Notes: generated from the letters alone by a model not told the origin. A stretch of 64,000 bases of DNA from Charina bottae (GCA_023362775.1 JALMGJ010000018.1:21619105-21683104); one strand, 5' to 3'. Shown: positions 25,661 to 39,027, counted from the stretch's first letter. Made by a program: numbers and translations.

Positions 25661-27044
25661 GTTCCACTTTATCATGGGATCTCAGGCTTGTTGGCCAAAC
25701 CAGGTTTTAAAGGCCTTGGAAAGTTGGAAAGGACAATTTAAATCCATTATTCTGTATCCCACACTCTGGAATGACGGACAACAGGTCTTGACTCTCTTCA
25801 ACGTAACCTCCTGAAGAATTCTATCACGCATCCTCCTGCTCAACTTTCTGCAAGGCCAACATACCCCCCCCCCAATTCCCTCCCTCTCCCCCAGCCAGGA
25901 AGGCTTAGTTTCCCTCCCTGGCCATTCTTGCTGTCTTCCTGGTCCGAACCAGTTTCTCTGGACCTTTGCTAAGGGTTCTTTCCAACCTTCTTCCCATGGT
26001 CAGCTCTGACAGCCAGGGAACAAGACTTCTCAAGCTGGAGGAACAGACTTTCTTCCTAACCAAGGAATCTACTTAAACCCTGAAGCAAAATCCTTGATTG
26101 TATTCCTGTGAACCGCCCCCTGCAATCAGTGAGGAAAGTTATGACAATTTAATAAATAGAACATGCCCCCCTCCCATTTCATCTCCCTTCTTGGGGAAAG
26201 AGGCGCGCCGCAGGCAGCCCAGCTCCCAGGGATCGGATTCCCAGTGGATCCCTTCCCTCCATCTCCTTTTCAGGGCAGGCGTATTATTTTCAGCTGCAAG
26301 ACTTTGCCTCTCCCCAGCAAACTTTCAGAGACAGAACTGCATTCCTGTGGTTTCCTTCGGCTTCGGGGCAGCTCTTGGTTTGCTGCCTCAAAGCAGCAGC
26401 AAGGGAAAGTTGCTGCCCCCCCCACCCACCTTGCAGAGCCCCTCTCTCTTCAGACAATCACCACTTAATATTGGGTCGGGAGCATTAAATCCCCCCTCCC
26501 TAAAATTCATGTGGACATCAACACTGTTGCTTGGTGGGAGAAGAAGAAGGGGGGAGTGAAAATTCAGACAGATCAAACTGAATTCAGTGCCAGATATTTT
26601 GGGTTTATGCCTTTGGCCCAGACTTGCGGACACCCTTCCTTCTTGAACAGATGTGAGCTGGAAAACATGGCGGGTTTTTCTGCCAGAGACTTGATCCTCA
26701 TGCAGACCTTGAGTTTGGTGGAAAGAGAACAGGAGTTTTACGTCCCATCTTGTGCCCATCTTGGCAGTTTTCAGGACTGTTCGTATCAAGGATGCCTCTT
26801 TCTAGCATGTAAGAGCTCAGGTAGATGGAGATGTAAGTTCTAGATAGCCTTGGTTCACCTATACCTGGTCTATCTGGTCAGGAAAGGGATCCTGAGTCTG
26901 GCTTTCGCCTCTGCGAATCGTGCCTTAAGTTACAGCACTCCATCAAAGGACTGATAAGGCTGAGGGGCATCTTGGATACGGTGGATGGGTTGTTTCAAGG
27001 TAGGGACAGTGGAAGCTGCCTCACGCCACATTAGCAAATCTGGG

Positions 27045-27305
27045 CTGGTACTGATGATTAAAGGCAAAACTGAAGTACTTTGGCCACATAATGGCCATAT
27101 CCTGTCTTCTGATACCCTGGAGAAGATGCTGATGCTGGGGAAAGCGGAAGGCAAAAGGAAGAGGGGCCGACCAAGGGCAAGGTGGATGGATGATATTCTG
27201 GAGGTGACGGACTCGACTGTGGGGATGGCAACGGGCCGACAGGAAGCTCTGGCGTGGGCTGGTCCATGAAGTCACGAAGAGTCGGAAGCGACTGAACGAA
27301 TAAAC
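27045..27305 (+). mobile_element. BovB (RTE) LINE, 3' end
   Basis: The translated strand contains the end of the BovB reverse-transcriptase frame: 'LEKMLMLGKAEGKRKRGRPR' followed by a WMDDI block. The non-coding tail ends 'agtcggaagcgactgaacga'. It is 5'-truncated, as is usual for LINE copies, and too short to be active. Confidence 0.85.
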
Positions 27306-30300
27306 AACTGATGATCAGGATTAGCAATCCAGACCCCAGGCCAGCCCTTCAATGCTTTAACTAAAGACCTGCCAACTTCTGTTTCCAAATCAGAGTTCAA
27401 CCATCTCTGGAGGAAGGAAAGGCCACCTTTCCACAGAGAGTCCCCAGCAGGGGCAGTTACTCAAGGACCATGCGTTGAAGGACAGGGGCGCAATGTGCCC
27501 AATATGGGACAGAAATACCCTTTTGGTTGGTGTTAATAATAATCGTTGTGATCATTAATTCCATTCTCAAAGCTTCTGAGGATGGAAGACCATAATGAAA
27601 ACCCAGAGACAGAATAACGAAATTATCAATGCATCCGTGACAAGAAGCAGTAAATAAAAAATTGAGAAAGGAGGATGAGAAAGACAGGGCGGGCATTCAG
27701 AACCCAGGGAAGGAGAAGAGGAAGAAGGAACAAAGGTGACTGTGCCTGAGAACATTCTTGTTCCGTTTTTCGAAGTACCTTTTCCTTCCAAAAGATGAAA
27801 GGCCCTTGACAAAGCAGCTAAGGAGACTGAAATGGGAAGTGGGGCACTTGATGAAGCTTTCCAAAACACACCTCCAGTTCTGAGTTAATCAATAGGAGGC
27901 TAAAAGCTATAGAAGGCAAAGCTAAATATACCTAAAATGGTTTTGAAATAATTGCCGTGGAGAAATGTTCCCTCCTGAACCACCGTATGTCTAATTTCCT
28001 CCTTTGCTGTCACTGAAGGTCCTTGCGAAGTCAGAGCCTGACGGCCCTCTTGCTGGCTGAAGGAGGAAGCTGCGAAGCCCCTCCCGCTTCTCCTTCCCAG
28101 CTGCTGTCTTCTTCCCCCTTTCCCCCTGGGGGCAAGGCTGCCTCCATCCCTTCTTGGGCCTCTGGAATAACTTCACTGACACGTTTCCTCCCTGGAGGGG
28201 CCACAGCAGCTCCACCACCCTCCAGGACCAACGCTGGAGCAGGGGGTGCGGAGGCCTCATCACGCTGCGGTGTTTTAAACCATTTCTGTTTATGGCACAA
28301 GCACCTGCGGCAGAAGCCCGCAGCGATGCAACGGTTTCAGGTGGCTTTTAAGAAGTCCCCCGTTTCCATGGGCATCTGCAGAACTTTGCAGAAAGGCAGC
28401 TTCTTCTCTTCCCCCTCCGGTGGAGTTCATGTTTTCGCTTCCTCTCCTTTGGGGCTGTGACTTTCGGCTCAATGCCCGTTCAGTTTCAGTCCTTGGCAGG
28501 AATATCAAGCTAGATGTTTTCAAATGACAATCGTGCAAATATTCACAGTTTCACGGTGAATATTGGTTCCATTTTGCTGGGCTCAGCTCATGGTCCTGCA
28601 TGGACAAACGTTTCCCATGCTGATCTCTCTTTCACAACAACAACAACCCTGCAGCTCATCCAAGGACATTCCAAAAATGTCTGTGACCCCATTCATCCTC
28701 TGTATCTCTACTTTCCTTAATCTTGCCAGATACTATATAATCCCTTTCTAGTCTGTGCTCCATTTCCAAAACATGCTCAAAATATATGAGTTTTGGTCCT
28801 GGCTCCTGAACTGTTGCAGTTCATGGTCCTTTCAGCAGCATCTCCATTTCTCCTCTAAAAACACACTCAGTGTAGCAAAGCTGCTAAACTCCTGAATTGG
28901 GGCTACTTTCTTCATATTGTGGGTTCAACAGGATGTGCTCAAAAGAGTCGTGGTGGTGGCTGCAACAATGCAGTCAGAGCTCTGTGATGCACATAAAAAA
29001 ACAGGTGGAGCTTCAGTTGCACTGCTGTGGCCGCCATCTTGACTTTTTTGACCATACCCTGAAGGCCACACCCTGCAGATATCTCCGTTGCCAGATATGA
29101 AGAGTTGGGGGAAATGGTAAGGTCCCCTTTGAGTCAAACTCAACTGTTAGTTACCTCATGGGTATGTTGTTTTCTTGGCAATGCTACAGAAGTCACGGAT
29201 AAATTCCAGGTTTATTTTGATCGCCCAGCCTAGCCGACAGGCACATGATTTCCTATAGGCCTCCCATCCAGGTACAAACCTGGTTCAGCCCTGCTCAGGT
29301 TTCCCAGATCAGCCAAGAGGTAGCTGAGAAACAACGTACCTTTTTTTAGTTCTTGGTTGGGTGACAAGGAAAGAGGGGGGGAGAGACCCTTCTCTCTACC
29401 CCCTTCCTATTTCGATTCTACCTTGAGCAGGGAGGTGGTAGGTCATCATCTCCACCAACTGCCCTGGCAAGAAAGGGCCGGATTCCTCTGTGGCTTCTGT
29501 TGCCACTGAGCCAAGGGCAGGATATCCAAACACCGATGCTAAAGATGGGTATAGCATGGATATAGCTCTTTGTTTTGGATCCGGGCTGGTCCAGAAATAG
29601 GACCAGCTGGCAGGTTTTTTTAAAACTGCCTCAAAAGGACCAAATTTAAACCCTCTTTCCCAGGCTGTGGTTTGAGGAGATGAGAAGAAATTCTTGCATC
29701 TCAAACCTGCGCTCGGCTTTTAGCGCTTAAGAACAGCCTTCAGCTGGCGGCCAAGCGTGTCCAAAAATAGCAGGAGACAAATTTTTGGCTCGATAGGAAA
29801 ACGTGCACGTTCCGGGACCTGCTGGTTTGCCGGTGCCTCTGCAAAGACCTGATTGTCTAACGGGGGTCCTTTTCCCTCCCACTGCTATTTTGGGCTGTGA
29901 AGCAACCGTTTTCTTACTTGCCTGTTGCACTTCTGAACAAATTTAGATTGCGGGGTCTGGCTGCTCTGGGGGTGATTTTCTCGGCAACGTCCGCTTCTGT
30001 TTTGAACCTCAACAACCTTCCCTGAAGAAGCCACTTAGCCTGGAAACGGCTCAGGGTGGGTATCAATTTGGATGCTGGGGGGGGGGGGGCGGGGGTGACT
30101 GTCTTTTTAGGCATGGTGGAGACCTGACCGAGCGGAGCCAGGAGGCAACGAGGGGGAGGCTGTGACGCACAGCAGTAGCTATGATTGGGAGGGAAGATTT
30201 TCAGTGAAATGGGGGCCTTTGCATCATTTTGTAGCCAGATTAAGCCTGCTTTTGGACTTACAAAACGGCAGGAAATTATGCTACTATTTTTCAGCAGTTG

Positions 30301-30344
30301 TAACATCAGAGGACGACAACGCTTTAGTGCTCCAGAGTGTAGAG

Positions 30345-30480
30345 CAGTGTTTCTCAACCTTGGCCACTTGAAGACGTGTGGACTTCAACTCCCAGAATTC
30401 CCCAGCCAGCATTAGCTGGCTGGGGGATTCTGGGAGTTAAAGTCCACACGTCTTCAAGTGGCCAAGGTTGAGAAACACTG
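30345..30480. mobile_element. hAT-type palindromic MITE with perfect 8-bp TSD
   Basis: Both complete arms are present: 'cagtgtttctcaaccttggc' to 'cagccagc', then the complement back to 'gagaaacactg'. The exact 8-bp duplication 'gtgtagag' flanks it (30337-30344 and 30481-30488). The arms share the variants 'gccacttgaag' and 'gacgtgtgg', almost without mismatch. Confidence 0.94.
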
Positions 30481-32645
30481 GTGTAGAGGTTTTGCAACTT
30501 GCACTGAATCTTTGGTGTTCTGAAACTAGGTGTGCTCCTGGAGAGATTTCGTTTGGACGCGAGATAAGTTGTGTATCCCAAAGCTGACTCGAAATTACTT
30601 CCTTGGAACTTTGCTCACCCTACTTAGATCAGAGGCAGCGTGCTGGGCTCTGGTTCGGCCGGACCCAGCTGGGAACTGCACACAGCGTTTCAGGATGGGC
30701 TGATCCTCCTGCAGCTGGCCCTGCCCTTTCCCTGGGCTTCTCCCCGAACGGAATTTCTGCAGACGCAGAGACGGCTCGATCCCGATCCGGTTGGGGCTCG
30801 TTCGCTCTTTTCTTCCTCTGCAAAGCTTCCCGATGACGCGTGGATCCCTCCCTCTGGTTTCTCATGGCCCCATTTTGGCAACTGTCTTCTCTCCCTCAAC
30901 CCCTCGCTTCGCGCGGGATTTTCGCTCTGTAAAGAGATTTGGGGGCTAAATGCTGCCTCCAATTTTAGCTCCCCTGCCTGGGAGGGGCACCAGGTTTTGT
31001 CTTGCAGGCCTCAGCCCAGTTGGCATCCTGTACCCAGCAGAGGAGAGCATTCAAAAGGCGCCAGCCCACAATTCTCCCTCTAAAAATAAGAAGCCCCGGA
31101 GGCTGCAGAATGAGAAAGGCTTCGTCTTCTCCCTCTGCTCCTTGAAAAGAGAGCGGAGACCTTTGTTGCCCTGGCCTGCTGCTGCCGCCGCCGCCCTCCC
31201 AGCCCCCTTCGCTTTTTATCTGCCGGTGGTTGCTGGCTGCATAACCTCAGTGTCAAATCTCTGAGCCGAACCAGCTTTCAACCCTCCCGGTGTCTGAGAG
31301 GATCTCCAGTAATGGGGATCTAATGGACTAAAAGCCCAGGGCATAAATAAACCATGGGGAAAGGCTCCCTTGGTGGCTCAAAGCATCCTTGTTGTCGGGG
31401 AATGTGGGCTCCCAGGAGTGAAGTCCAAAACGGGATTTGAAGACTCGGTCAGCCCACTTCTGCTGGACGGGGGGGGGGGAGGGGGGAGTGATGCGAGTTG
31501 TTAACTTTTGAGGGTTTTTCAGGCCAGAAGGGTTAACTTTAGGGCAGTTTGGTGGCTGAAGGATCAATCTGCAGCAAGGGCTGGGGTGGGGGGAGGCAGG
31601 GCCTTCGCCTTCCTAACGTCCACCCCACCGAAGGAAAGCCGTGCCAAGACACGGAACCCACGGAGGAAGGTGCGTCTTCCCACGTGGCTCCGTTGTTTCG
31701 GATTGCAGCCAGGGACCGGACCGGAGGCTGGTTCGTTCTTGTGAAAACAAGGATGGGTCCCAAATTTGCCCTTCCCAGAAGAGCAGATGAAGAACTCCAG
31801 GTGCGGGTCCCCACGTTGGAGTTTGGTGGCCGCTGCTCCCCCAGACCTTGGCCAGGGCTTGGGAGAGATACCTGTTTAGATGCCTTTTTGGCGCTAGGCA
31901 AAGATCTCTTCCTTTGCCAAGGCCTCTTCCATTTCTTAATGGACTTTTTCCATTTCTGTATTTTAATTCCATAACTTCTCATCGGCTTTCAGGGATAGGT
32001 CGCTGTTGGCGCTGCCCTTCGTCCTCTAGCGCAGCCTTCTCCAACCAAGGACGTTCGAGACGCTTGATTTCCCCAGGGGAAGCCAGGAACCATGCCCCTC
32101 ACATCTCTGCGGGGCAGTGGGCGGGGAAATATGCTCTTTTTCGGAGTCCATCCACATGCGCTGCTTACGGTGCGCCCAGATGTTACTTGTAGAAAACATT
32201 CCCTTGCGACTCCAGCTTGCCCTGAAGCAGCTCAAAGCCACCTCGGGCGCTCCAGTGCGGAAGCGGTGTTTTCCCCCTTTTCCCGGTCCGAGGTTCCCGT
32301 GTGGACAGTCCAGGGCCCCCGGAGGAAGGGCTTTGGAATCACCTGGTGATCTGCTCAGGTCCAGTTGGCCTCGCGGGTCTGCTGTGTGAATATGCCCTCC
32401 CTGCCGGCCACAGGGCCTGCACTCGTTCTGCAACGTTATTCTGGCGGTAAGGGAAAACAGACCCCAGCTTCCACAGCCAATTTATTTGCTGTATTTTAAT
32501 GGGGATATTAACTTATTGCCTGCAGACTGCTAGAAAAAACAGCCAAAATACCGGAGAATGCCCCACAACAACATCTTTCTCACACACCCCAAATTCCATT
32601 TCTTGAATGCCAGCTCTTAAGAACACTTATGCAGCTGCATACATG

Positions 32646-33052
32646 TAGTCCTCGCTTAACGACCACAATTGGGACCAGAATTTTGGTTGCTAAGCGAAGC
32701 GGTCATTAAGCGAATCCAACCTGATTTTACAAGCTTTTTTGCAGCAGTCGTTAAGCAAATCACGACAGGTGTTAAGCAAACCACATGGTTGTTAAGCGAA
32801 TCGTGCGGTTCCCCATTGATTTTGCTTGCCAGAAGCCGACTGGGAATGTAGAAAATGGCAATCACATGACAATGGGACGCTGTGGTGGTCATAAATGCAA
32901 ACCGGTTGCCAAGCACCCAAATTGTGATCATGCGACCATGGGGATGCTGCAATGGTTGTAAGTGTGAGGACCAGTCATAAGTCGTTTTTTCCAGCACCGT
33001 CGTAAGTCTGGACCATCACTAAATGAATGGTTGTTAAGTGAAGACTACCTGC
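32646..33052. mobile_element. MITE-like element with 'gtagtcctcgcttaacgacc' ends
   Basis: The left end 'gtagtcctcgcttaacgacc' pairs with the right end 'ggttgttaagtgaagactac'. The interior repeats the theme 'gttgttaagcgaatc' several times. No convincing target duplication was seen, so the superfamily is undetermined. Confidence 0.6.
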
Positions 33053-34448
33053 ATCCTGAAAAGAAGGTGACAGCAAACCACATCCTCACGGTTGTGAAGG
33101 AATCTCCATGGAGGTGTCCGTGAAGTCAGCAGGAGTTGAAGGCAAACCTGAAGGAGGCTTCAGGTTAAAACACCTCCGGCTGAACAAAAAGCAAGTTAAA
33201 AAGAAACCGGCCAAGCCAAGAATGAGGAAGATGCTCCTCTGACGCTGTAAGATTTTAGCTTTTTAATTCTTCCTCTGAAGGATGCCCAGAGCCGGCACAT
33301 CATTCAATAAGTGAGGCGTCCAAGCAAATGGAGTGCAAATAATTTCCAGCTTGCAGCCAGATTAATGGGCCTGAGCTCCAGAGCTGACAAGTGGCTGCAA
33401 TTTATTTTGCACTCCTTGGCTTAACTGTGTGCCAAGTAAACAATCAGGTAGATCAGCTCACCAGTATATTTACTTTCTTTTCGTGGGTAGCTGCTCTTAA
33501 AAAGGAGGAGGAAGGAATTTTAGGTGGCCCAGGAGGCTTTGTCTCTCGGGGTCTACTCTGCAAAGCAGGTCAGTGGGCCCAGACATTGTTCTGCACAACA
33601 GGGTTGTGAGGCTGTAGCAGGTTGCGCATAAGAGGCACGGGGAAGATGCTTTCCTTTTGGACAATTAGAATGCAAAAGAGGGGAAGCAGACAGTGCAAAC
33701 TGCTTCCAGGAAAATGGCATGGACGTCGCCAGGGGGCATCAAGGGTTGAGCTCTTCTTGAAGCAAACTTTATTCTAAAACGGGTCCAGAATTGCAGGGGA
33801 AAGAGAATGCGAAGTAAAATAGATACGAAAAGCAAGTGTTAGCACGTCAGGAAGCATGCCGTATTTGCAGATGCATCCGTGGACGTGTGTGTGTTCGTCA
33901 AAAACAGTCAACACGGCAGCCGTGGCCCGGCAGTCCAAGCCCTGCCCCTTTTCTAGGTGCATCAAGTGACCCCCCCCCCAGAGGACACCCTGGCATATTT
34001 TGTTTCCACCACTTTGGCTTGGCTCTCCTCCTGCAATTTCCGTGTCATTTTCCAAAGCGTGTCTTTCAGAAAATGTAGCAAAGGTAGCAGAGAGAATGAA
34101 GGGCAACCACTTCCTGCCCACAGACTCTCGAAAAGCATCAGTTACCAAAAAAGGAGGGAGGAAGAATATTTGTGTCAATGAAGGAAGCACACCCTGATTT
34201 CTAAGAGCAGACAAGCATGGCTGGTAAGCGGATGAATGGCAGTTGCGAGTCTTGCTTTCAAAAGGAAAACATATGTTCTTGCATCAGGTGCTTGTCTATA
34301 AAGATGGAAGGAAAACGCAGGCAGGAATCAACAGCAAGAGGCCTGTTCAAAACCGCTCTTTAAATCAAGGCCCTTCTCCTGAGTCAGGTCAAGTTGATCT
34401 TCACAATTGCTGCTGAAAATGCAAGAAGATCTACACCTCAATTGATGT

Positions 34449-34487
34449 GGGAGGGAGGGAGGAAGGGAGGGAGGGAGGGAGGAAGGC
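34449..34487. repeat. (GGGA)n/(GGAA)n purine tract
   Basis: Imperfect GGGA/GGAA tetranucleotide track, purine-only on the plus strand. Confidence 0.9.
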
Positions 34488-35462
34488 TGAGATGAAGCCA
34501 AAGCCTTATTAACAAATTAAGAATGAACGAATCTTTCAGACAGATTATTATGTCTCAGTTGTTAAGGTACTTTATTCGGTGTATGTTTTCTTCAGTATAA
34601 CATTAGAGGAGGACAGATCTTGCTGAGGATGAATCAACCTGGTTTCTACAAAGGGATGTCCTAGTTTATCCATTGTTAAGTCATGGGGCAATTGTGCACA
34701 GGAACATTCAAGGAGATGTTGACAAGGCTTTCTGTACAAAAGCAGCAAGGACCTGGGGCCTCCCAGAGAAAGAGGTAACGCGTGGGCCCTCCTAAAGAGG
34801 GGCAAGGGAAAGCAGCAAGGTGCCCCCCTTTGGGGCTGACACCAAAGGGTCCAAGCTCGTAAAGAAACTGTGAGGAGCTCCCCCAGAATCAATCCCAAAT
34901 GGGAGTTGGGTCTCCACCCGTGGGGTCAAAAAGTCCGGATGGCATCTGCAACTGCCTGGGCAGAGCCTTGCCCCTTGTTTACATGGGCCATGTGTGTCGT
35001 GCACATTAAAAGGGGATGAAGCTTTGATCGTGTGGTTGCAGCCATCATCCGTGGGTGTAAGCAGTTGGTTCAGCTGAAGCAAGCATCAACTGGGACACTT
35101 TGGGGCAAAAATCTACTTCCTTCATGGACAGACTGGTGATGCCTGAGCTGGTCTGAGTGACCAGAAACGAAAGCGTCAAGGGGGACACATAAATCCAGTG
35201 TTTGGCAGCTGTGAAGAGTGAGTTTCAATGAATAATTTTCTCGATGGCTGCATCTCTTCATGCAGAACATCAGCCTGGAGCTGGAGAAGGTGCTGGAAAA
35301 AAGCCGGCCAACTGAAAAATTTGCCGGGGTAGTTCCCCTATGCAGAGCTTTGCAGGCAAGTAAAGGAGAGAAGCTGGTCAAGGTGGGGGACCAAGGGGGA
35401 CCTTTCCATGACAGGCAGGAGATACCAGAGAGGTCAAAGGAAGAACATCTACTCCGTAGCAA

Positions 35463-35529
35463 GGCTGGCTGGGGAATTCTGGGAATTGAAGTCCACACGT
35501 CTTCAAGCGGCCAAGGTTGAGAAACACTG
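35463..35529 (-). repeat. hAT-type MITE, single arm
   Basis: One arm, 'ggctggctggggaattctgg' to 'ccaaggttgagaaacactg', abutting directly a SINE that begins at 35530. The partner arm is absent. Confidence 0.8.
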
Positions 35530-35747
35530 GTGTAGGGGTTTAAGGCATCAGGCTAGAAACCGGGAGGTGGTGAGTTCTAATCCCACCTTGTGCACGAAGC
35601 CAGCTGGGGCTTGGCTTGGGCCAGTCACTCTCCCTCAGCCCTAGGAAGGAGGCAATGGCGAACCGCTTCTGAAACCTTGCCAAGAAAACGGCAGGGACTT
35701 GTCCAGGCAGTCTCCGAGAATCCGACACGATTGAACGGATTAAAAGG
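35530..35747 (+). mobile_element. Sauria-type SINE, full length with BovB-like tail
   Basis: The tRNA-like head ('ggtttaaggcatcaggctag' A-box-like, 'gagttctaatccc' B-box-like) leads to the body 'gggccagtcactctccctca' and the 3' tail 'gagaatccgacacgattgaa'. The tail resembles the BovB LINE 3' end, as expected for a SINE mobilised by BovB. This copy has a single body unit, unlike the expanded copies at 6.8, 46.1 and 53.3 kb. Confidence 0.85.
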
Positions 35748-36615
35748 CCCATGCATCTTCTCCGCCGGACTCCCCTGCACACAGTTCCTCCCAAGCAGCC
35801 TGTTGGTGAAGGAGCCAAAGAGAGAATTTCATAAAGATGTAGCTTGCCTGGCTGGCAGCCACCAGGAGCCACCATCTGTCAGGCGGCCGGGGAAGCAAAC
35901 CAAGCTGCGCAGCCAAAGCTTGTCTTGTCTGGCCCCCTGCCAGAGGAGGGAGCAAAAACGCCCCTCTGCTAATGGCTGCGTTCATCCAAGGAAGCTCATC
36001 AGTTTTGGAAGGACCAGAAGACCGGCAGGAATCCCAGCTACCTTCTCAGCCCGCCCCGCCTTGCTCTCCTCCTCTGGATTTCCGGCCTCCCCCCTTCTCT
36101 CAAGTTCACGGAAACGTTGGCAGTGCCAGCCGTCCAGCGGGGGATTGGGGGACGGGGCGGGGGCATGAAGGAATCACTAGGAGAACTCAGTGCCCTCGTC
36201 AGGGGAAAATGATACCAGGCCCAAGGAAGTTTTCAGACATCACATGTTTCTCCAGCACCGGTTTCTAGCGATGACTCAATTCCGCCCTCGGGTTTTTCAA
36301 GTCATTTCTTGCTGCTTGGGAGAAACCGACTTTATCTTCTCAACCCTTTTCAGCGCCACGCCCCCCTAACCGCTTTGCTGACAAGCTGGGTTTGCTCCTT
36401 ATCAGACCTCCTCCGCTGTCCGGGACACCCAAAGGAGCAGCCTCCCCCCAGGTGACACTTTTGACCCACAGGAGGATGGCTGTAGCCTGCTGCATGAACC
36501 CGGCTAGGAATGCTGTTTTCTGCGTTGTTGCAGAACACCCGTTAGCTTCCTATCCAGACAGTATCGAGGGGCAAGCTGAATACAAAAGCATTCATTTACA
36601 GCAGAGGCTTTAGGG

Positions 36616-36739
36616 CAGTGTTTCTCAACCTTGGCAACTTTAAGATGGGTGGACTTCAACTCCCAGAATTCCCCAGCCAGCGTGAATTCTGGGAGTTGAA
36701 GTCCACCCATCTTATAGTTGCCAAGGTTGAGAAACACTG
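36616..36739. mobile_element. hAT-type palindromic MITE with 8-bp TSD
   Basis: Complete fold-back with flanks 'ctttaggg' (36608-36615) and 'cttcaggg' (36740-36747), a 7/8 match. Both arms carry the private variant 'gatgggtgg/ccacccatc', where other copies have 'gacgtgtgg' or 'gatgtgtgg'. Confidence 0.92.
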
Positions 36740-36884
36740 CTTCAGGGGGTTACAAGGGAAGCGATCAAAAGCCTGCATTTCACAGGAGCCCCCCAAGCAG
36801 GACAGAAGTCTTCCCTCCTGCTCTTATTCCTCTGATCTTGGGCGGGGGAGGGAAGCCACCCTGGTGACTGGGAGCCATTGGTTA

Positions 36885-37172
36885 ATTGATTAATTATGTG
36901 CCATCAAGTTGGCATTGACCACTAGCAACCATGTAGATAGATTTTCTCCAGGAGGATCTGTTAGCCTCATCCTTCAGGTCTTCCAACCGTGGCCCCATCG
37001 CCACTGTAATTGAGTCCATCCCCTGGGAACCATACCCACCACCAATTTATCTTATCTCCTTTTAAAGTCCTGGGTGGAAATGGTGGTCACTACATCTCCT
37101 GGCCCCCAATTCATCATTCTGGGAGTTGAAGTCCACCCATCTGAAAGTGGCCAAGGTTGAGAAACACTGCAC
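36885..37172. repeat. Old interspersed repeat followed by MITE arm
   Basis: 'tatgtgccatcaagttggca' to 'cttcaggtcttccaac' resembles the tail of an ancient LINE/SINE family that I cannot name. At 37115-37172 there is one MITE arm ('ctgggagttgaagtccaccc' ... 'gagaaacactg'). Confidence 0.5.
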
Positions 37173-38356
37173 TACACCAAACCGTCTCTCTATAATCTTA
37201 ATAAGCATGTGCTAAAATGGAATAACACAAGGATTGTTCAGAACAACTGCAGCGCTTTGGGGTTGCCAGAGAGTTGAGAACTTTTTAAACAATGGAAAAA
37301 GAATAAAAAAGGGGCTTGTGAGCATCCCATCAGCATCCAGGGGGCCACTGTGGAGGAAGCCTTTGCACCATACCTGCGCTTTCGGACCTTACGTGTTCCA
37401 GTTGTAAACCACTTTATTTTTAGTGGCTTCCTCTTGGTTTCTGTGGCTGCTTTTGACCTTGTTGCATCCCACCCAGAGTCCAGGAAAATTGGGGTGAGTT
37501 AGAAATATTGTTAATGAATGAATGAACGTTCACATTAACAATCTGGAAGTATGTGTATCTGTTTGAGTCTAGAAGGGGGGGAAAAGCAACAATAATAGAT
37601 GCATTTGGTTAATCAATACTTTAAGAACATCTTGGAATACTTTTTATTGTCAGTGGAAGAACCTGGGAGGAAAATCCATAACCCCACCCCCCTCAGTTGC
37701 AATTTTCTCTTCTATATGCTGCATGTCCCTTGTTTCTCTGCAATAGGATGTGCAAGCCACTGGTTTGAACCCAGAGAGGCTGTAGCCACTGTGGGAGAGA
37801 GAAAAGTGTTTTTATTATTGTTGTTGTTGTTTTCCAAGTGGAAAAGCTTCTACCAGGAGCAGAGCAATGGCTGGGAGAAAGGCAGCAGAATGGATGGATT
37901 AGAATGGTTAGCAGCTGCTGCCCCCTGGTGGTGGCTGGGCTTTTCCAAAGGGAAACGGGTCCAGATGCCCAAGCAAACGCAAGGCAACTGTGTTGGTCTA
38001 TCTGGGGCAAGCTTGGTTATGATGAAAGCAGAAATGGAAGGACCTGAAAGGGGCCCTTTGGGGACTAGACGCACTGACGTAGGAAGAAGTCCTGGACGCA
38101 GTGGCGGACCTACATTTTTGGGGCCCTGATCTTGAACTGTTACTACACTATATTATTAATATTATATATTTTTTAAAAACCACTTCTCATACAGTAGACC
38201 CAAAATTTTTAAGCAATGTGGACTAAAGCCGCTTCTGGGGCCCCTCCGGGATTAGCAAACCAGCTAAGGGTGCAGTACAAGGCAAGCCAGCTTTATGAAG
38301 GTGCCCCTCAATTATGTGGCAAAGAATTACCCTGCTAGTTCAGGCTCTAAAGTAGC

Positions 38357-38362
38357 TTTATT
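38357..38362 (-). terminator. Candidate polyadenylation signal of the UIF-like gene
   Basis: On the minus strand this is AATAAA, about 570 bases after the stop codon at 38932. It would give a 3' UTR of ordinary length. No transcript evidence is available; other AATAAA-like matches are possible. Confidence 0.4.
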
Positions 38363-38931
38363 CCGTTTGCTAGAGCTTGACACAATCCTCCAAATATATT
38401 ATGCATCCGGTAGACACAGTGATGATGTCAGACATCATGACTTCATCACCCCAAGGATGTGAATTATATAAATTGCACAATTTACATCATTTGCACAACG
38501 ATCGCATGACAGAGGTGATGTCACTGCCCCACCCCAGGTCTGTAAAGGTGCTTTTCAGGCCAAAGAAATAAAGAAAGAAAAATATTCATTCCAGGTTCAG
38601 TTGACTCACGCCGGTGGCCCCGGCTGGTAGCAATGGACTTGCTCTTTCCTTCCCAGCCACACGAGGCCGTGAAGAGGCAGAGGTGCAGATACCAGAAGAC
38701 CAAGAGCCGGAGATCTTTCTCAGCAGGGGCCTCCTGAGAGTGGCTTGGTGAGTCTAAAGCGGAGACACTGCTCAGGTGAAAGCAGGACCTCTGGAGGTCG
38801 CCATCTCCACTGAGAAGGCTCCTCCCAAGCTGCAGTTGGTGAAAGACCTCCCCAGGCAGTCTCAGACGATTGGTGGCCTTTGAGGGCTGACCCCTTTCCT
38901 GCTTTGGCCTGATTCCACCCAAGGGAGAGGG

Positions 38932-39027
38932 TTACGGCAGAGTGACCATCCGGCTTGTGACGCGTCCTGCCACGAAGCGGCATTTGTGCCCCAGCCCAGA
39001 GAATCGTTCGTTCATGGTCACGCTGGT
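38932..39027 (-). CDS. UIF-like gene exon 9 (last coding)
   Basis: Acceptor 'cttctttag' ends at 39028; the stop TAA is at 38934-38932. It encodes 31 residues beginning TSVTMNERF, matching FYTTD1 TGMTLNERF, followed by a basic stretch containing RFVAGRV and ending MVTLP. FYTTD1 ends with RFVTVG. It starts in phase 0. Confidence 0.85.
   Translation of the reverse strand, partial: TSVTMNERFSGLGHKCRFVAGRVTSRMVTLP

Larger units (their letters stand above)
14701..38340. other. Intergenic DNA rich in repeats
   Basis: This stretch lies between the CpG island at 14.4 kb and the proposed 3' end of the UIF-like gene. I found no exon with recognisable homology. It contains MITEs, SINEs, a BovB 3' fragment and several duplications (entered separately), A+T-rich tracts around 17.1-17.4 kb and a G13 run at 30077-30089. 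Two diverged copies of another dispersed repeat lie at about 16915-16990 and 28994-29080, sharing 'gccatcttgactttt'. The open frames here carry no family signature. Confidence 0.6.
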
